DNA from: Bathynomus jamesi
Lineage: Eukaryota; Arthropoda; Malacostraca; Isopoda; Cirolanidae
Direction of reading: 5' to 3'
Assembly (NCBI GenBank): GCA_023014485.1
Contig: JAJOZX010001079.1
Coordinates: 347,501 to 411,500 of the forward strand
Length of the DNA: 64,000 nucleotides
Program-made: the position numbers and the translations under genes
Shown: in pieces, positions 18,717 to 29,867 of the stretch
How the letters are laid out: each line of letters opens with the position of its first letter
Numbering within the stretch: position 1 is the first letter of the stretch
Notes under the pieces: model-generated
What the model saw: the letters and a program-made list of their open reading frames with translations, nothing else
Database searches by the model: none
Told to the model about the DNA's origin: nothing

Positions 18717-19019
18717 CATTTTGGTCTAACGTCGTTTTAACCCGTTGGGCCGTTCCTCGATCGCGTCTTTCGTTGACTGGAGTAGTCTCCATTGTGTTAA
18801 TCGGGGTTGGAGGTTCATCACTGGTGTCAATTTGGTGTATTGAATCTTTCATTAGTCCTGTCTGGTGTTGATGAGAGGAAAAGCAATCGTGATTTTGCCA
18901 TAATACTCATAAGCTTTTAAATGCGACAGGTCTAATTTCGCGATTAATTCCTCGACATTTTGTTGTCCGGAATCGGGTTCGTTTTCAGCTTCCTCAATCA
19001 CGGGCTGCAATTCTCCGTT
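18717..19019. other. Unrecognised interval between two SINE pieces
   Basis: No reading frame with a motif and no repeat match in the window. Confidence 0.5.
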
Positions 19020-19333
19020 CATTGTTCATTCTGACGAAGGTCAAGCCTGTTGCCTCACCTTAGACCTTAGACTTGCGGCTTAATATGGAATCCGAACCAC
19101 TACCTACCATGAAACTCAGAAATTACAAAGTCCTCGCCCAAATTCGACCTCACGACCTCCCGTCAGCAACCCAGTGTCTTAACCATTAGGCTACCCAGGG
19201 TACCCATTTATTTACTAACCACTTTTTGTATGGAAGGATGAATAGCTGGGTGAGCTAAGCGCGCTTGCCTTCGTCAGGAATGGAACCCGCAGCCGTTGAA
19301 TCCGTATTCAGCGATGATAACCACTACAGCATC
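19020..19333 (-). mobile_element. Dimeric tRNA-derived SINE, subfamily A
   Basis: On the minus strand a diverged first unit (end near 19333) is followed by the link and a second tRNA-like unit with TAGCCTAATGGTTAAGAC and GGTCGAATTTGGGCGAGG. Then comes the tail with CTTGACCTTCGTCAGAATG. The long second unit, still with its tRNA-like T-arm, sets it apart from subfamily B at 31587. Confidence 0.75.
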
Positions 19334-19339
19334 TATATA

Positions 19340-20006
19340 TATATGTGTGTGTGTGTTCGTTCTATTTTTCGTACTTTTTAGTATATTCTTACACGGTTCT
19401 GTACAAATATTAAAAATAAATTATACAAAAATCATAAATTATAAATAATGTGCTTCATAATTAATAAATAATGATCTCTGTTACTTGTTTATTAAAAACA
19501 AAAGAGTAACTAATTAAATACAGAATTAAAAAGTTTCAAATTGAAATCATTAGAAAACTTCCAATGAGCTTTTCTTAATTCCAAATTTCCACTTGCCTCC
19601 ATCTTTCTCTTTCCTACACTCCTTCCACTCCTCTCAAAGTCCTTTAGGGCCAGAACCTCATCCTCAAGCTCAATTAAATTGGGGGCCGGAAGTTGTTTTT
19701 TTTCTCCCCCTTAATAATTTTTAACGTAATAACTTTTCTTTATGTAATTTCCTTAACAATTAATGAAGCTTTTAATTCGTCGGAGGCATAAAAATTTACT
19801 TGGTTGTAATCCTTTCTAGAAAAGTTTCATCCTTGTCTTTGAGCCTTTAATTGGTTTATATTAATTATAGTACATTGCTGAATACGTTCACGAGTAAACC
19901 TATTCTAAATATTAGTACAAGGCTTGATTTTTGGTGATTTATACTCTTAGTTTCGATGGTCGAGAAATGTTTAATTTCTCATCAGAAAAGGAGAACGTTA
20001 AGAATT
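19340..20006. other. AT-rich interval, nothing recognised
   Basis: Short (TG)n at the start; otherwise no feature. Confidence 0.5.
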
Positions 20007-20007
20007 A

Positions 20008-20649
20008 CACTGCCTAACAAAAAAAAGCTTTTTTGTTGGTGATTTAATTCTAAGACCTGTTTCTTGATAATATTGATGTGCTGATTTCAAAAATCACCTT
20101 AGATTTTGTCCATCACATCAGGTTTTCGTGCAATGTGCAATGCAATATGCCTATTTTGGGTGATCCATGAAGGGCACTTATCAAAATTGATGATTTTTGA
20201 GACCTGTTAACAGCTGTTTTGCTGTTAAAATTTTATCTGTGGAATACACAAATCTGTGCATTAAATCTAAAGGTCATGTACAACATATTAAAATCTTGGG
20301 TATCTGTGATTTCCCCAGGTGTGAGCGTGACGTCATGATCATGGATTCATTTTTTGCTTATTTAAACACTTTTAATCACTTTGTGTCAATATTACCATTG
20401 TATATTAAAGTTCACTCCCTGCACAATTGTTTACTTTTCCATGCTGATTCTGAGTATGTAAAAACTTATTTTTTGAAAAGAAAAAAAATTGGGCATAACC
20501 CTGTCAAAATGCGATATCTCCGTATTTGATTGCTCGAAAACCTGACGTGATAGGCAAAAACTAAGGTGATTTTTTAAATCAGCACACCAAAGTTACCTAA
20601 AAACAGGTGTTAGAATTAAATCAGCAAAATTGGTGTTGCGCAGTTATTA
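20008..20649. mobile_element. ~640-bp TIR element of unknown superfamily
   Basis: The first ~90 bp (ACTGCCTAACA, then GATTTAATTCTAAGACCTG and TGTGCTGATTTCAAAAATC) recur inverted at 20560-20649. TA flanks both ends, pointing to a TA-targeting DNA element. The 110-codon open frame inside has no motif I recognise, and similarity to known proteins is unknown. Confidence 0.65.
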
Positions 20650-20907
20650 ACAGTCAAACCCAGCGGAGAGGTAAGGAGCTATTAACGGGCTAACCCAGGA
20701 AGGAGGTAAAGGGCTATTAGTAGCAAATCCAGCGGAGACGTAAAGAGCTATTAACGGGCCAACCTAGGGGAGAGGTAAGGGAGTATTGATAGCAAATTCA
20801 GTGGAGTGGTTAGAAGATACTAACAGACCAACCCAACAAAGAAGTAAGGAGCTATTGACAGTTTAACACAGTGGAGAGGTAAGGAGCTAATGTCAACCTA
20901 CCGGAGA
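20645..20907 (+). repeat. Degenerate ~35-bp minisatellite
   Basis: About seven to eight copies of a unit like TATTAACAGTCAAACCCAGC plus GGAGAGGTAAGGAGC, 34-37 bp each, decaying toward the right. The first copy overlaps the end of the preceding TIR element. Confidence 0.85.
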
Positions 20908-22597
20908 GGCAAATTTATAATGTAAAATAATTCTGATCTATCCGGTCCTCCATTTTACCACTTTCTTCCTCCTAAACATACTTTTCGCTGGCACTGAATA
21001 GTAACAGCCTTTTTAAACATTTATTCAGATATATTCTTTAATTAAATTTACAATATATTATTTAAAGATTAAAACTGACTAATAATTACATGAACTTCTT
21101 ATACCAGATAATAAGTAATTTAATTAATATTAAATAAACTCGGTAACTATTGAATTTAGAGGAATAATTACGAACAAATTTTATAGTTATCTTCGTACAA
21201 CTGTTTATTATTACTATTAGAGTAATATTCATCATTAATATTAATGTAAGTAATCACGTATTAACTCGAATGGAAAGAGGGTTCACGACTGAAAGTAATT
21301 TATTAGAAATGAAAACATGAAAACTTTTTTTTTTTTTTTTTTCTTCAACGTTGAGGTCTTTTTCACTCGACCGCAAAATGTAAAATGAAAAACCAACAGA
21401 AATATAAGGAAATGAGAATTTTTAAAATTCCTCATTTTATTTTATCTTTAATCATTTCCAAGAGTAAGATTTATGATTATTTTTAAGATTTTTTTTTTTT
21501 TTTGACTGGTTACTTTTTCATAAACGAGTCCTTTGGTTGGTACCTCTAATATGTTCCTTCTCGCTTCATGGTATTCCCATTGTCATTCGCGGTCTAAAAA
21601 TGAAAATTTGAACTTGCCCTGTTCTTAACCTAACCAATCTAAATTAACCTAACCTACCGTGAATCTGATCCTGGATCGAGGAAGAAAATCCATGGATGAG
21701 ATCAGAAATAACAAAGTAGGAAGAGACCGCATTTAAGCAACCATAGAGCAGTTACAGTAATTAAGCAATTACAGTTACGTAATTCCGACTGGACATAAAC
21801 TAGCTATCAGTTAGGGTACTGCCATTCTCACTATCGACTGAATTAGTCTGAGTGTCATCCACTGACTCTTTTCAGGCTTTCTAACCTCACAATTTTAAGT
21901 TGCATCATTTTCCGAGTTTTTGAAAGAACTAGCAATGTACGAGTTCATTTGTTTAACCCAGATATTCTGTTTCATCATGAGAATCACCACACAAAGCTTA
22001 TTTTCTAAGTCAAGCCTTATACCAGCACTTAGGACTTGTGAGCGAGAGTTCTCATCTCTCTCAACATTTCTCGTTTCTAAACTCTGCATCGAAGCGTATC
22101 CCACCTTATAAGTCACTTCATACTAATTACTAAAATACCTCCTGTTCTTTCTTAAGATTATTTTGCAATTAACTGAAAGCAATTTTACTTTCAAATGTTA
22201 CTATTGGCTACAATTTGCAGAGAGTCCTGAATAGCGATAACATTATCTGAAATTAGGCTTTTATTTTTCCATAATAATGACAAAAAACTTTTCGCTTTGT
22301 GGAAACAATTTTTAGTCCTGCTCCTGTCTTATCGTAATTACAGTCCTCAACGCTTCTTTTTTTGTCTTAAAGTTGTTTGACAAAAAACTTTTTAGTTATT
22401 TAATAGACTCAGTGGGATGTCATTTTTAATGTTTCACCCCCAAATAAGAGACTCGGAGAGGTACCTCGTTTATATTAAGAAGAAAAATTAGAAATGATGT
22501 TAATTAAGCAACAAAATCAATCTATTGCTTGTGTTAATCCGCCAAGTTATCAATTATTCTTAAATAACTGTTACTGAAATTGCCTCCTGGTTAACTT
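20908..22597. other. Long AT-rich interval, nothing recognised
   Basis: Includes poly-T runs at 21325-21342 and 21490-21502 and a TTAACCTAACC-rich patch near 21625. The 73- and 63-codon frames at 21895-22116 on opposite strands have no motifs. Confidence 0.5.
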
Positions 22598-22620
22598 ATA
22601 TATATATATATAATATATAT

Positions 22621-22661
<41 letters not shown>
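22598..22661. repeat. Interrupted (TA)n microsatellite
   Basis: TA runs separated by TAATAT interruptions. Confidence 0.95.
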
Positions 22662-22668
<7 letters not shown>

Positions 22669-22839
22669 GGATACAAGTCTTCGTGTTTTAATATTCTTAT
22701 GGACGGGGTGATGCATAAGGTAAAAGTGAGGATATATGAAAGGGATGTTCTCTTGAGATTCATTGCTAATTAGTAGAAGTGAGGAAGAATTGCAGAAGTT
22801 GGCTGAAGCATATATGGACGTTTGTAAAAAATTCAACTG

Positions 22840-23360
22840 GTAAATGAAGATAAGAATGAGGTAGATGTTATGGAAAAGATGGTTAACACAGGGTATGAAA
22901 TAGTTGTAGATGGAATAAATTTAAAGGCGTAGATGAGTTTAAGTATATGGGAAGTCTGGTAAGCAAGAATGGTACATGTAAAAATAAGGTGAGTAAAAGA
23001 ATTCACTATGGAAATGTAAAGCGTGAGTAAAAAGTACTGAAAGAGTGAGAAATGAAGAGGTGAGGCGAAGATCCAACTAGAAGAAGAATGGATAAGAGAT
23101 TGTTGAGGTGGCTTGGTGATGTGTAGAAATGAAGAGCGTATGGTTAAAAAGATGTACATAACGGAATTGAAAGGTAGGCATGAAAAAGTGAGTTGATGGT
23201 GTGAAACAAGTTTCTAAACGGGGTATGGAGTGGAAAAAGTGAGAATTTTTAGAGAAAAGGGTGTATGGAGAAGGCGGGGTGTATTATCGTGGTGGTATAT
23301 GAATGTTTAGCGACCTAAGGGAATCTGTTGTCTCCTTGTATGAAGGTGAAAGCTAGATAT
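22840..23360 (+). pseudogene. LINE reverse transcriptase fragment (post-YADD region)
   Basis: The plus strand, over several frames, gives VDEFKYMGSLVSKNGTCKNK and later RLLRWLGDV followed by a K-rich stretch. FKYLGS-x-x-S-x-x-G and RWxGHVxRM blocks are typical of the thumb and C-terminal part of one group of non-LTR reverse transcriptases. Many stops, no catalytic box: an old fragment. Confidence 0.7.
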
Positions 23361-24252
23361 AGGAAGAGGAGGAGGAGGCTACAGCTTTTTACTTATTTCC
23401 ACGTTCCTTTTTTTTAATTTTAGCTTCACTTTTTTAATTAGTAATTTTTATGTAATTTCATATAATTTTAATAGAAATCTCCAGTTAATATCTTTTAATA
23501 GACATCTCCACAGATGAATGGAATAGAAAACATCCAGAATACATTTAAAATGGATCATACTTCTTGGTTTTACGTTTTTATTATGCGTCTGCCAAGTGCC
23601 TTTCCCGAAAGAAGAAACCATTAAACTGAAACTTACTTTAATCTATTTTGTCTTTTTTGATTTTTTGAAAAAATTCTGTGAATAAACTAAAAAGAACTAA
23701 AAGGGTCATTATCCCAATTCCGCTAGAATGAATCCTCCCCAATTCCTCATCCGTTCTCCGAAAATGAATTTAAAGTGAAAACATCAAATTATATGAATGT
23801 GGAAGAAAGTTTAAATTGAAACAATAGCTAGAAGATGATGGTAAAGAATAAGCCGTGGTTTCTGAAACCATGAATAGTCTATATTTCAGTGCCAAAATGT
23901 AAGAGAAACTTGCGCTTCTGCTTTTCTCTACTCCATTGAATGCAATATTATTTTTTAAAGAAAAAAGAATATCTTTCTTTTGTCAACTGAAACCAAAAAA
24001 TATGAATCCTGATGGCGCTGTACAGAGATTCTGAGGGTTTCCTTCGAGATTTGCATAACATCTTTATGAAAATTTTGTGAGTTCAGCTACTGTCGAACAG
24101 ATTAAGTATATTTATTTGGGGAATTGCATTCCATATTCTCGAGAAAATATTTTCAAATTGTAGTTTGTGATAAATGTATCATTATTACGTAATCTCGTTC
24201 AAAATTTCTATAAAATATACTTGTATCAAGCACTATAAGCTCGCAGAAATGC
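23361..24252. other. AT-rich interval, nothing recognised
   Basis: No motif-bearing frame and no matching repeat in the window. Confidence 0.5.
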
Positions 24253-24264
24253 AGTGTGTGTGTG

Positions 24265-24358
<94 letters not shown>
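24253..24358. repeat. Compound (TG)n(TA)n microsatellite
   Basis: A GT run to about 24289 followed by the longest TA run in the window (about 35 units). Confidence 0.95.
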
Positions 24359-24359
<1 letters not shown>

Positions 24360-24362
<3 letters not shown>

Positions 24363-24889
24363 TCTCTTTTGGCTTCGAACAAACGTTCAAAATCGACCTG
24401 CATTCGACTCCTCGGCAGCATTCCGCCTCGTATTTATTCTCGCTGCTCCAGACACATATGTCGAAAGCTTAAATTTATGTGGGAAGAAAGGCTTCACTGC
24501 ATTGCACACACGTCAGCGTCAGTATATACACTGCTCGTTGGAATGTACCACCGTCACATTCAGAAGCAGTTCAGTCAATGAAGGAAAAATTTAAAAGGGC
24601 TGGTTCTGGCCATCATCCGCTATAGAATGTTGGCCAGTCCATAGATTACTCCACAGAGGACCGAAAACGGCCTGAAAAGCAATCACTTACTCTGTAAGCC
24701 GGTGGGCCATATGAAAAATGAGAATCCTATTTGTCATTAGCGCCCGTCCCGATTATTTTAACATTTAATATTAATTATTTATTATTTAATGTTATTAATA
24801 TTTTAATATTTAGACTTTTAAATAAAAAATTAATTTTAAATTATTTAAAAATTCATGCTGGTATCTTTTGGATTCGGAAAAAATCGGTA
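24360..24889. other. Unrecognised interval upstream of the P-element fragment
   Basis: Higher GC than the surroundings around 24380-24720. The open frames here show no known motif. Could be decayed 5' sequence of the P-like element or another repeat. Confidence 0.4.
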
Positions 24890-26358
24890 AAATTACTTCT
24901 TTCAAACCAACAAAGCCAGAGAAGACTGTGCTACCGTCTCACGCATGACCAAGCTCGAAAAAGAAAGGAAGAAAAATCTGTGAGTCCCTGGTTGAGTTTA
25001 ATGCAAAACTGGACGCCAAACTCTTACCTTCGGGTATTACCAAGATCAGAAGTAATGACCATACCGTTTTCACAATTCTCTCTCTACCGAAGGAAAGCCT
25101 AAAGTTAAGTACTGTTTGAAGATCGTCTAACCTCGCGTTTGAAATGTGGTGGAATGATGAACTACTAAAGCAAAGTCGCATCAAAGATGAAGATATTGCG
25201 AAAGATTTTGGAAAAAAAGCCACCGTAGCCTATCTCAGAGCCAAAAAGAGAAAAATGGCTGCGAAAGATCTGCTCGTTGCCGTTCTGATGGATGAAGTCT
25301 ACGTGCAAACAGAGATGGGCAGTATCTTGTATCTTAAGATACAAAAAGTATCTTAAGATACAAGATACGTATCTTAGATACTTCTCAAGATCCTCCAAAA
25401 ATAAAGTATCTAAGATACATTTTGTCATGTAGCTTGTATCCCGGGATACACTTTCAAAGATACTTTCATAAGATACTTTTTAAATAGAGACGCTAATAAC
25501 TATTCATGAAATATGATCATATCTGACGCACGTTGAAGCAGGCCGGCGATTGCTGTTACACGTTTGTACATGAATACTACCGTTGCGCTGCGCGCACAGT
25601 CTTGGCACAGACGTACTCAGGTTTCATCTTGTATCCCGCGGTTTTAACATGTTTTAACATGATTAAAAATCAGGAATTATACATATATTTGCTTATTCCT
25701 GCAAATATATTTATTATGAGGAAAACTTTTTTCTTCGTGAGTAGGTAACTGAGCATACCTGTATTAACAATTTATTTGAAATACATAAATTGAAAAAGTG
25801 TGGTTTATTTTATTTTTCCATACCTAAAAATTTTCAGGATTATTTATACATATTTACTTTGTGCTTTCCTTTTAGTTATATCACTATATGAATACTGAGA
25901 TATGAAGTACCATTGATTTGGCATTTATTTATATCCAGAAAATAAAATAATAAACAATTGAATGAGACAACTCGTGCGCTCATGGCTCACCAGGTGAAAC
26001 TAAACTCAAATAATAATTATTCTTTCAAAAGTATCTTGTATCTTAAAAATGTATCTTGTAACTTGTATCTGTATCTTGAAGATAGTTTTTTCGAGTATCT
26101 TGTATCTGTATCTCAGATACAATTTCCAAGTATCTTGCCCATCTCTGCGTGCAAAAGTGTGTTCAGTATGCCAACGGCAACTTCTACGAGCTGGAGAATG
26201 ATCAAATTGTGAAAACGCTTTTATGCGTGATGGTCAAAAGCATCGCAGGTAGTTATCGCAACATTGTAACCATATCCTCGATCTACAACATCAATACAGA
26301 CATACTATATCACGTGTGGCTCAATGTCATAAAGACTGTCACCGAGCTGAAGTGTTGA
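24890..26358 (+). pseudogene. P-element/THAP9-like transposase fragment, split by a MITE
   Basis: Before the insertion: ESLVEFNAKLDAKLLPSG, ITKIRSNDHTVF, FEMWWNDELLKQSRIKDED and KKRKMAAKDLLVAVLMDEV, where LMDEVYV matches the first acidic block of the RNase-H-like core of P transposases. After it: VQYANGNFYELEND, KTLLCVMVKSIAGSYR and NINTDILYHVWLNVIKTVTE, matching the next conserved stretch of THAP9/P-type proteins. Removing the MITE and one target copy leaves the two parts in the same frame. Frameshifts near 24980 and 25110 and a missing C-terminus show the gene was already decaying. Confidence 0.75.
25310..26147. mobile_element. 838-bp hAT-type MITE with perfect 8-bp target duplication
   Basis: Ends CAGAGATGGGCAGTATC and, inverted, CAGAGATGGGCAAGATAC. 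CGTGCAAA is duplicated exactly at 25302-25309 and 26148-26155, which fits hAT integration. Subterminal DNA is packed with GTATCTT/AAGATAC repeats, several as head-to-head hairpins, which may be transposase-binding sites. No transposase is encoded. Confidence 0.92.
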
Positions 26359-26359
26359 A

Positions 26360-26994
26360 TTAAGACTCATGAATGTAGTGCAATTTTCTTATCGCCTATC
26401 GCCAATTCGTTACGTAATGTTTTGATCTCATTTGATGCCAAGTGGTATACAAATTGTAAAATAGTTATATTAACATAAAATTGTAGATTCCTTCTGCTAT
26501 GGTCTGAATTTGCAACAATATAATTTTTTATTACTAATTCTAATTATCTGATCTCACGTTTCCAAAATGGGCTTACATGCTATCGTAACCCTCCTAGAAG
26601 CTGAAAAAATGGTATTTTAATATGAACGGTCCACCAGCTTACATTGTAGATTTTTCGTTTTCTGTCCTCTGTGAAGTAGACTATGGCTAGTCACGTACAA
26701 CTAACACAAGAAATACAAGGAGTTGTGACAAAGGCATTGGTCTAAAGTCCGCAAAAGTCCATTTTATCTTCCGCTTATCGACTAATCGGATTATCAGGCA
26801 GTTTTAGATTTCACTCGTACCCACCAAGACTGCTGCATGCACAAACAGATGACTTAGACCGTCGATTGCAATTCTGAGAAATCAACTCGAAGACAGCTCT
26901 GATTTCGTTGACTGAATTTTGTTGTCGAATGAAGTGAAATTTCTCTTTAACGGCAAAGTCGTGGACTGATGAAAATCCACACCTCGCTGGTATG
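26360..26994. other. AT-rich interval, nothing recognised
   Basis: Possible remainder of the P-like element after 26358, but no motif seen. Confidence 0.45.
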
Positions 26995-27002
26995 GGTTAG
27001 AG

Positions 27003-27198
27003 CAGCGCTGTCCAACTTGCGGGTCGCATGCGGTCCGCGGAATGGAATTTTGCCAAATTTCATTTCTGAATTTTCTTCCCTATTTTGTCATTTCTAGTAG
27101 GGAGAACAACATTCAGCGGGTTCATAAGTCGTATTAACCAACAGTGTATGATTATAGGCAACATCTTGGCCGCGCTTTATAGAAATTGGACAGCACTG
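27003..27198. mobile_element. 196-bp hAT MITE with perfect 8-bp target duplication
   Basis: Ends CAGCGCTGTCCAACTTG and, inverted, CAGTGCTGTCCAATTTC. GGTTAGAG is duplicated at 26995-27002 and 27199-27206. Confidence 0.92.
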
Positions 27199-27333
27199 GG
27201 TTAGAGCATGAGTGTCCAGCCATTTTTCCATGAAGGGCCATATTTCATTTAATGACCCACACAGAGTGCTAGTGTGCAAATTTTAGATAAAATTTTATTT
27301 TAAAATTAAATTTTATTGAAATAAAAGGTATTA

Positions 27334-27940
27334 TTATAGTATTACACCCGTCTAACGTCCAGCAATTATTATATGTTCATTAAGTAGATTTTTTAATTCT
27401 AAGACACTTTCCTTCTATAGCGTTTCCGTCGCAAATGCTTCGTTTTCGAGATATAAACATTTTTTTGGTGTGTATCTAGTGTTCGTTCGTACGTTCGTTT
27501 GTGTGTACGTTCGTTTGTGTGTTCGTTTGTGTGTTCGTTACATGTCTGCCCAATCACTGCGCTCCATCCATTTCGAATTTGAATTACTTTCGTACCGGAA
27601 TGGAACACTCATTCCACTCATTCAGAAGTACATTAGGCCTGGCTCTGTGATTTATAGTGATTCCTGGGCTGCCTACAAGACTATAAGTGATTTAGGTTAG
27701 GTTAGGTCAATTTTGAAGGTGAAATTTGTTTTCCTATGGTTTTTGATGTGTTTTAAACGAATCTGACCTTCAAAACCGTCGGAAATGACTCGTTTTCGAT
27801 TGCCGGCTGGGGGGAGGGGGGTTATCTTAAAAACGAGTCATTTCCGACGGTTCTGAAGGTCAGATTCGTTCAATGCACATCAAAAACCATAGGAAAACCA
27901 TAAATTTCACCTCCAAAGGGAGACGGGTGTAATACTATAA
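27334..27940. mobile_element. Nested TIR element carrying a Merlin fragment and a large hairpin
   Basis: The left end TTATAGTATTACACCCGTCT is repeated inverted at the right (27921-27940). The interior holds a Merlin transposase fragment and a ~95-bp inverted repeat (about 27712-27806 with 27828-27918) containing AAAACGAGTCATTTCCGACG on one arm. Confidence 0.7.
27560..27695 (+). pseudogene. Merlin (ISXO2-like) transposase catalytic fragment
   Basis: The frame reads TLIPLIQKYIRPGSVIYSDS then WAAYKTISDLG and stops. The SD-W-AY block is the second catalytic aspartate region of IS1595/ISXO2-type DDE transposases, with the preceding I-x-x-G-S spacing as expected. Only this ~40-residue piece remains. 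It is complementary in content to the zinc-ribbon piece at 12571. Confidence 0.72.
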
Positions 27941-28312
27941 ATTTATCAAATAAAATATAACATTAGATAATGAATTTTTAGTATCCGCCAGCCGGGCCTG
28001 GAGCAAATCTTTGGCGGGCCGTATGTTGAACAACTTTGAAATAACATTTAGAAAAACGAATGGCAATCAGTAAATCAAAGATATTTAGGAAAAATGAAAG
28101 CTTTCATTATTTTATAGATAAGCATTTATTATATACACAGTATAAATATCTAAACCGCAGCGACAGCTAACTTTGTTCACAGTTGAAATCCTCAGATAAA
28201 CTGTTTAAAATGCTTCCCAGTCTGAGTCATTTGGTATTCTGTTAAAAACCAATGTAGGCATCTCGTGAGTCACATTTCTTACCCATATGCGAAATTAATT
28301 AAAGGTTTATAC

Positions 28313-28591
28313 CAGTGATGTAGGTCTCGAGATCGGTCTCGATCTCGAGACCCAATTTGCAGATCTCGATCTCGGTCTCCGCTATTTAATATACTTAACA
28401 GTGTCTAATTTCCATAGTAGTGTAAAACAAATTGAAAGGGCATGAGCTTGGTCTCGATCCTCGGTCTCGAATTTTAAGGGTCTCGATCTCGGAAGGTAGA
28501 TCTCGATCTCGAACCTTTGATCTCGATCTTGGTCTCACAGGATCAGGTCTCAGTCTCAGTCTCGGACTTGGTGGTCTCGACTACATCACTG
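28313..28591. mobile_element. 279-bp hAT MITE rich in GGTCTCGATCTC repeats
   Basis: Ends CAGTGATGTAGGTCTCGAG and, inverted, CAGTGATGTAGTCGAGACC. GTTTATAC is duplicated exactly at 28305-28312 and 28592-28599. The interior is largely GGTCTCGATCTC-type hexamer repeats. A 67-bp relative lies at 53903. Confidence 0.93.
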
Positions 28592-28599
28592 GTTTATAC

Positions 28600-28987
28600 C
28601 CGAGGTAACTTTAAAAATACTACGTGCGTTCTTTTTGGATTATATAAATAAATTTAAATCCAGGCACTACAAAAAATTTTAAAGTACCACAAACTGTCAC
28701 AAACATTGCAGATCAGTGTTTGTTTGTTTGTTTTTAACAATAATCAAAGCATTAGATCTATGAAGCCTCAAATAACTTTTTGTAAATACCAGTACTTAAT
28801 TTAGATTAACTTAGATTAACTTTCACTTAATTTTATAGTGAAACATTTCCAAATTAATCAGTTTTAGATGTATTAATTTGTAGGTTTGTAGTCATGAAAT
28901 GTCTATTTGCAGGTCAATAAGAGAAATATTCAACAGACGCGCGAACCTAAGCGTTACTTATACACAAAATGAAAAGTACAGTATCCA
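28600..28987. other. AT-rich interval, nothing recognised
   Basis: No motif. A short TTTG repeat near 28720. Confidence 0.5.
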
Positions 28988-29362
28988 TAAGTATCTTTAC
29001 AAATTCAAACCGTAATAAGCGAGGAATGAAATCAGATACAATGATGCGGCTTGCTGCACGTGAAAGAACATCTTTCAAAGTTTTATTGGCAATATACTGT
29101 AGTGTACTTCTGCGCGAGCGTCATTTATCGCGCGTAACACGTCGGACGCGATATTCGATCTCCATCTAGGTCTGATTTAGTACTTCTTCACTGAAGGTCC
29201 CAGGGGCATCAGTAACCCTGTTCTTTAGGTCCGTAATATTAGCAACTCTCCTCATGTCAAAACAAACTTTGCGAGACGTTCTTTCACATGCAGTAAACTA
29301 CATCATTGTACGTCATTTCATTCCTTTTTTATTATGATTTGAATTTGTAAAGATAATTTATG
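28988..29362. repeat. Diverged foldback, ~95-bp arms
   Basis: Left arm 28988-29082 (ATCTTTACAAATTCAAA, later GGAATGAAAT and GTGAAAGAAC) recurs inverted at about 29268-29362 with roughly a fifth of positions changed. The middle is GC-rich (GCGCGAGCGTCATTTATCGC). Probably an old MITE. No target duplication could be set. Confidence 0.7.
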
Positions 29363-29523
29363 AACACAATATATAAATGATATATATATATATATACAAA
29401 ATGCAAATGTTATGAAGATTTATTCTCTCATTGGAGCTCTTCATGCCATACAATCTGAAAATATGGTATAAGACAATCATCTTAGCTTTCGAAATTATGT
29501 AGGGATGAAAACATACCAATCTT

Positions 29524-29664
29524 ATTTTATCTTGTAAAGCTAAATCTCTCTACCAAACTAGATTTAGTTCTTAAAATTTTATTTTTATGTGAAACCCAAA
29601 AACATACATTCCAAATTAAATAAATAAAAGTAATCGGATAAATAAAGTAATTGGGTGTTAAGTC

Positions 29665-29716
<52 letters not shown>

Positions 29717-29852
29717 TTAACACCCAATTACTTATTTATCCGATTACTTTATTTATTTAATTTGGAATGTATGTTTTTGGGTTTCACAAAAATAAAATTT
29801 TAAGAACTAAATCTAGTTTGGTAAAGAGATTTAGCTTTACAAGATAAAATAA
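29524..29852. repeat. Inverted repeat with (TA)n at its centre
   Basis: Arms 29524-29668 and 29712-29852 are almost identical inverted copies. Differences are a few one- or two-base indels and one substitution. The ~42-bp loop is pure TA. No coding. A short (TA)n also lies just outside the right arm. Confidence 0.9.
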
Positions 29853-29867
29853 GATATATATATATAT

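Larger units (their letters stand above)
27207..28045. mobile_element. Decayed hAT-type element hosting a nested insertion
   Basis: Begins CATGAGTGTCCAGCC with AGGGCCATATTTCATTTAAT, and 28000-28045 has GGCGGGCCGTATGTTGAACA, a pattern of subterminal GGGCC motifs near both ends that is common in old hAT elements. The middle is replaced by the 27334-27940 insertion. Ends are too eroded to define a target duplication. Confidence 0.5.

Noticed and set aside
24253..24594. Frames rich in YIYIYI or HTHTHT
   Set aside because: They are translations of (TA)n and (TG)n microsatellites; the same occurs at 1008-1289, 1503-1703, 2260-2541, 6843-7154, 13075-13503, 14494-14685, 16400-16598, 29527-29727 and 33884-34075.
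27470..27540. V-R-L-C-V-R repeat frame
   Set aside because: It is a TTCGTTTGTGTG microsatellite; only the following Merlin block is meaningful.
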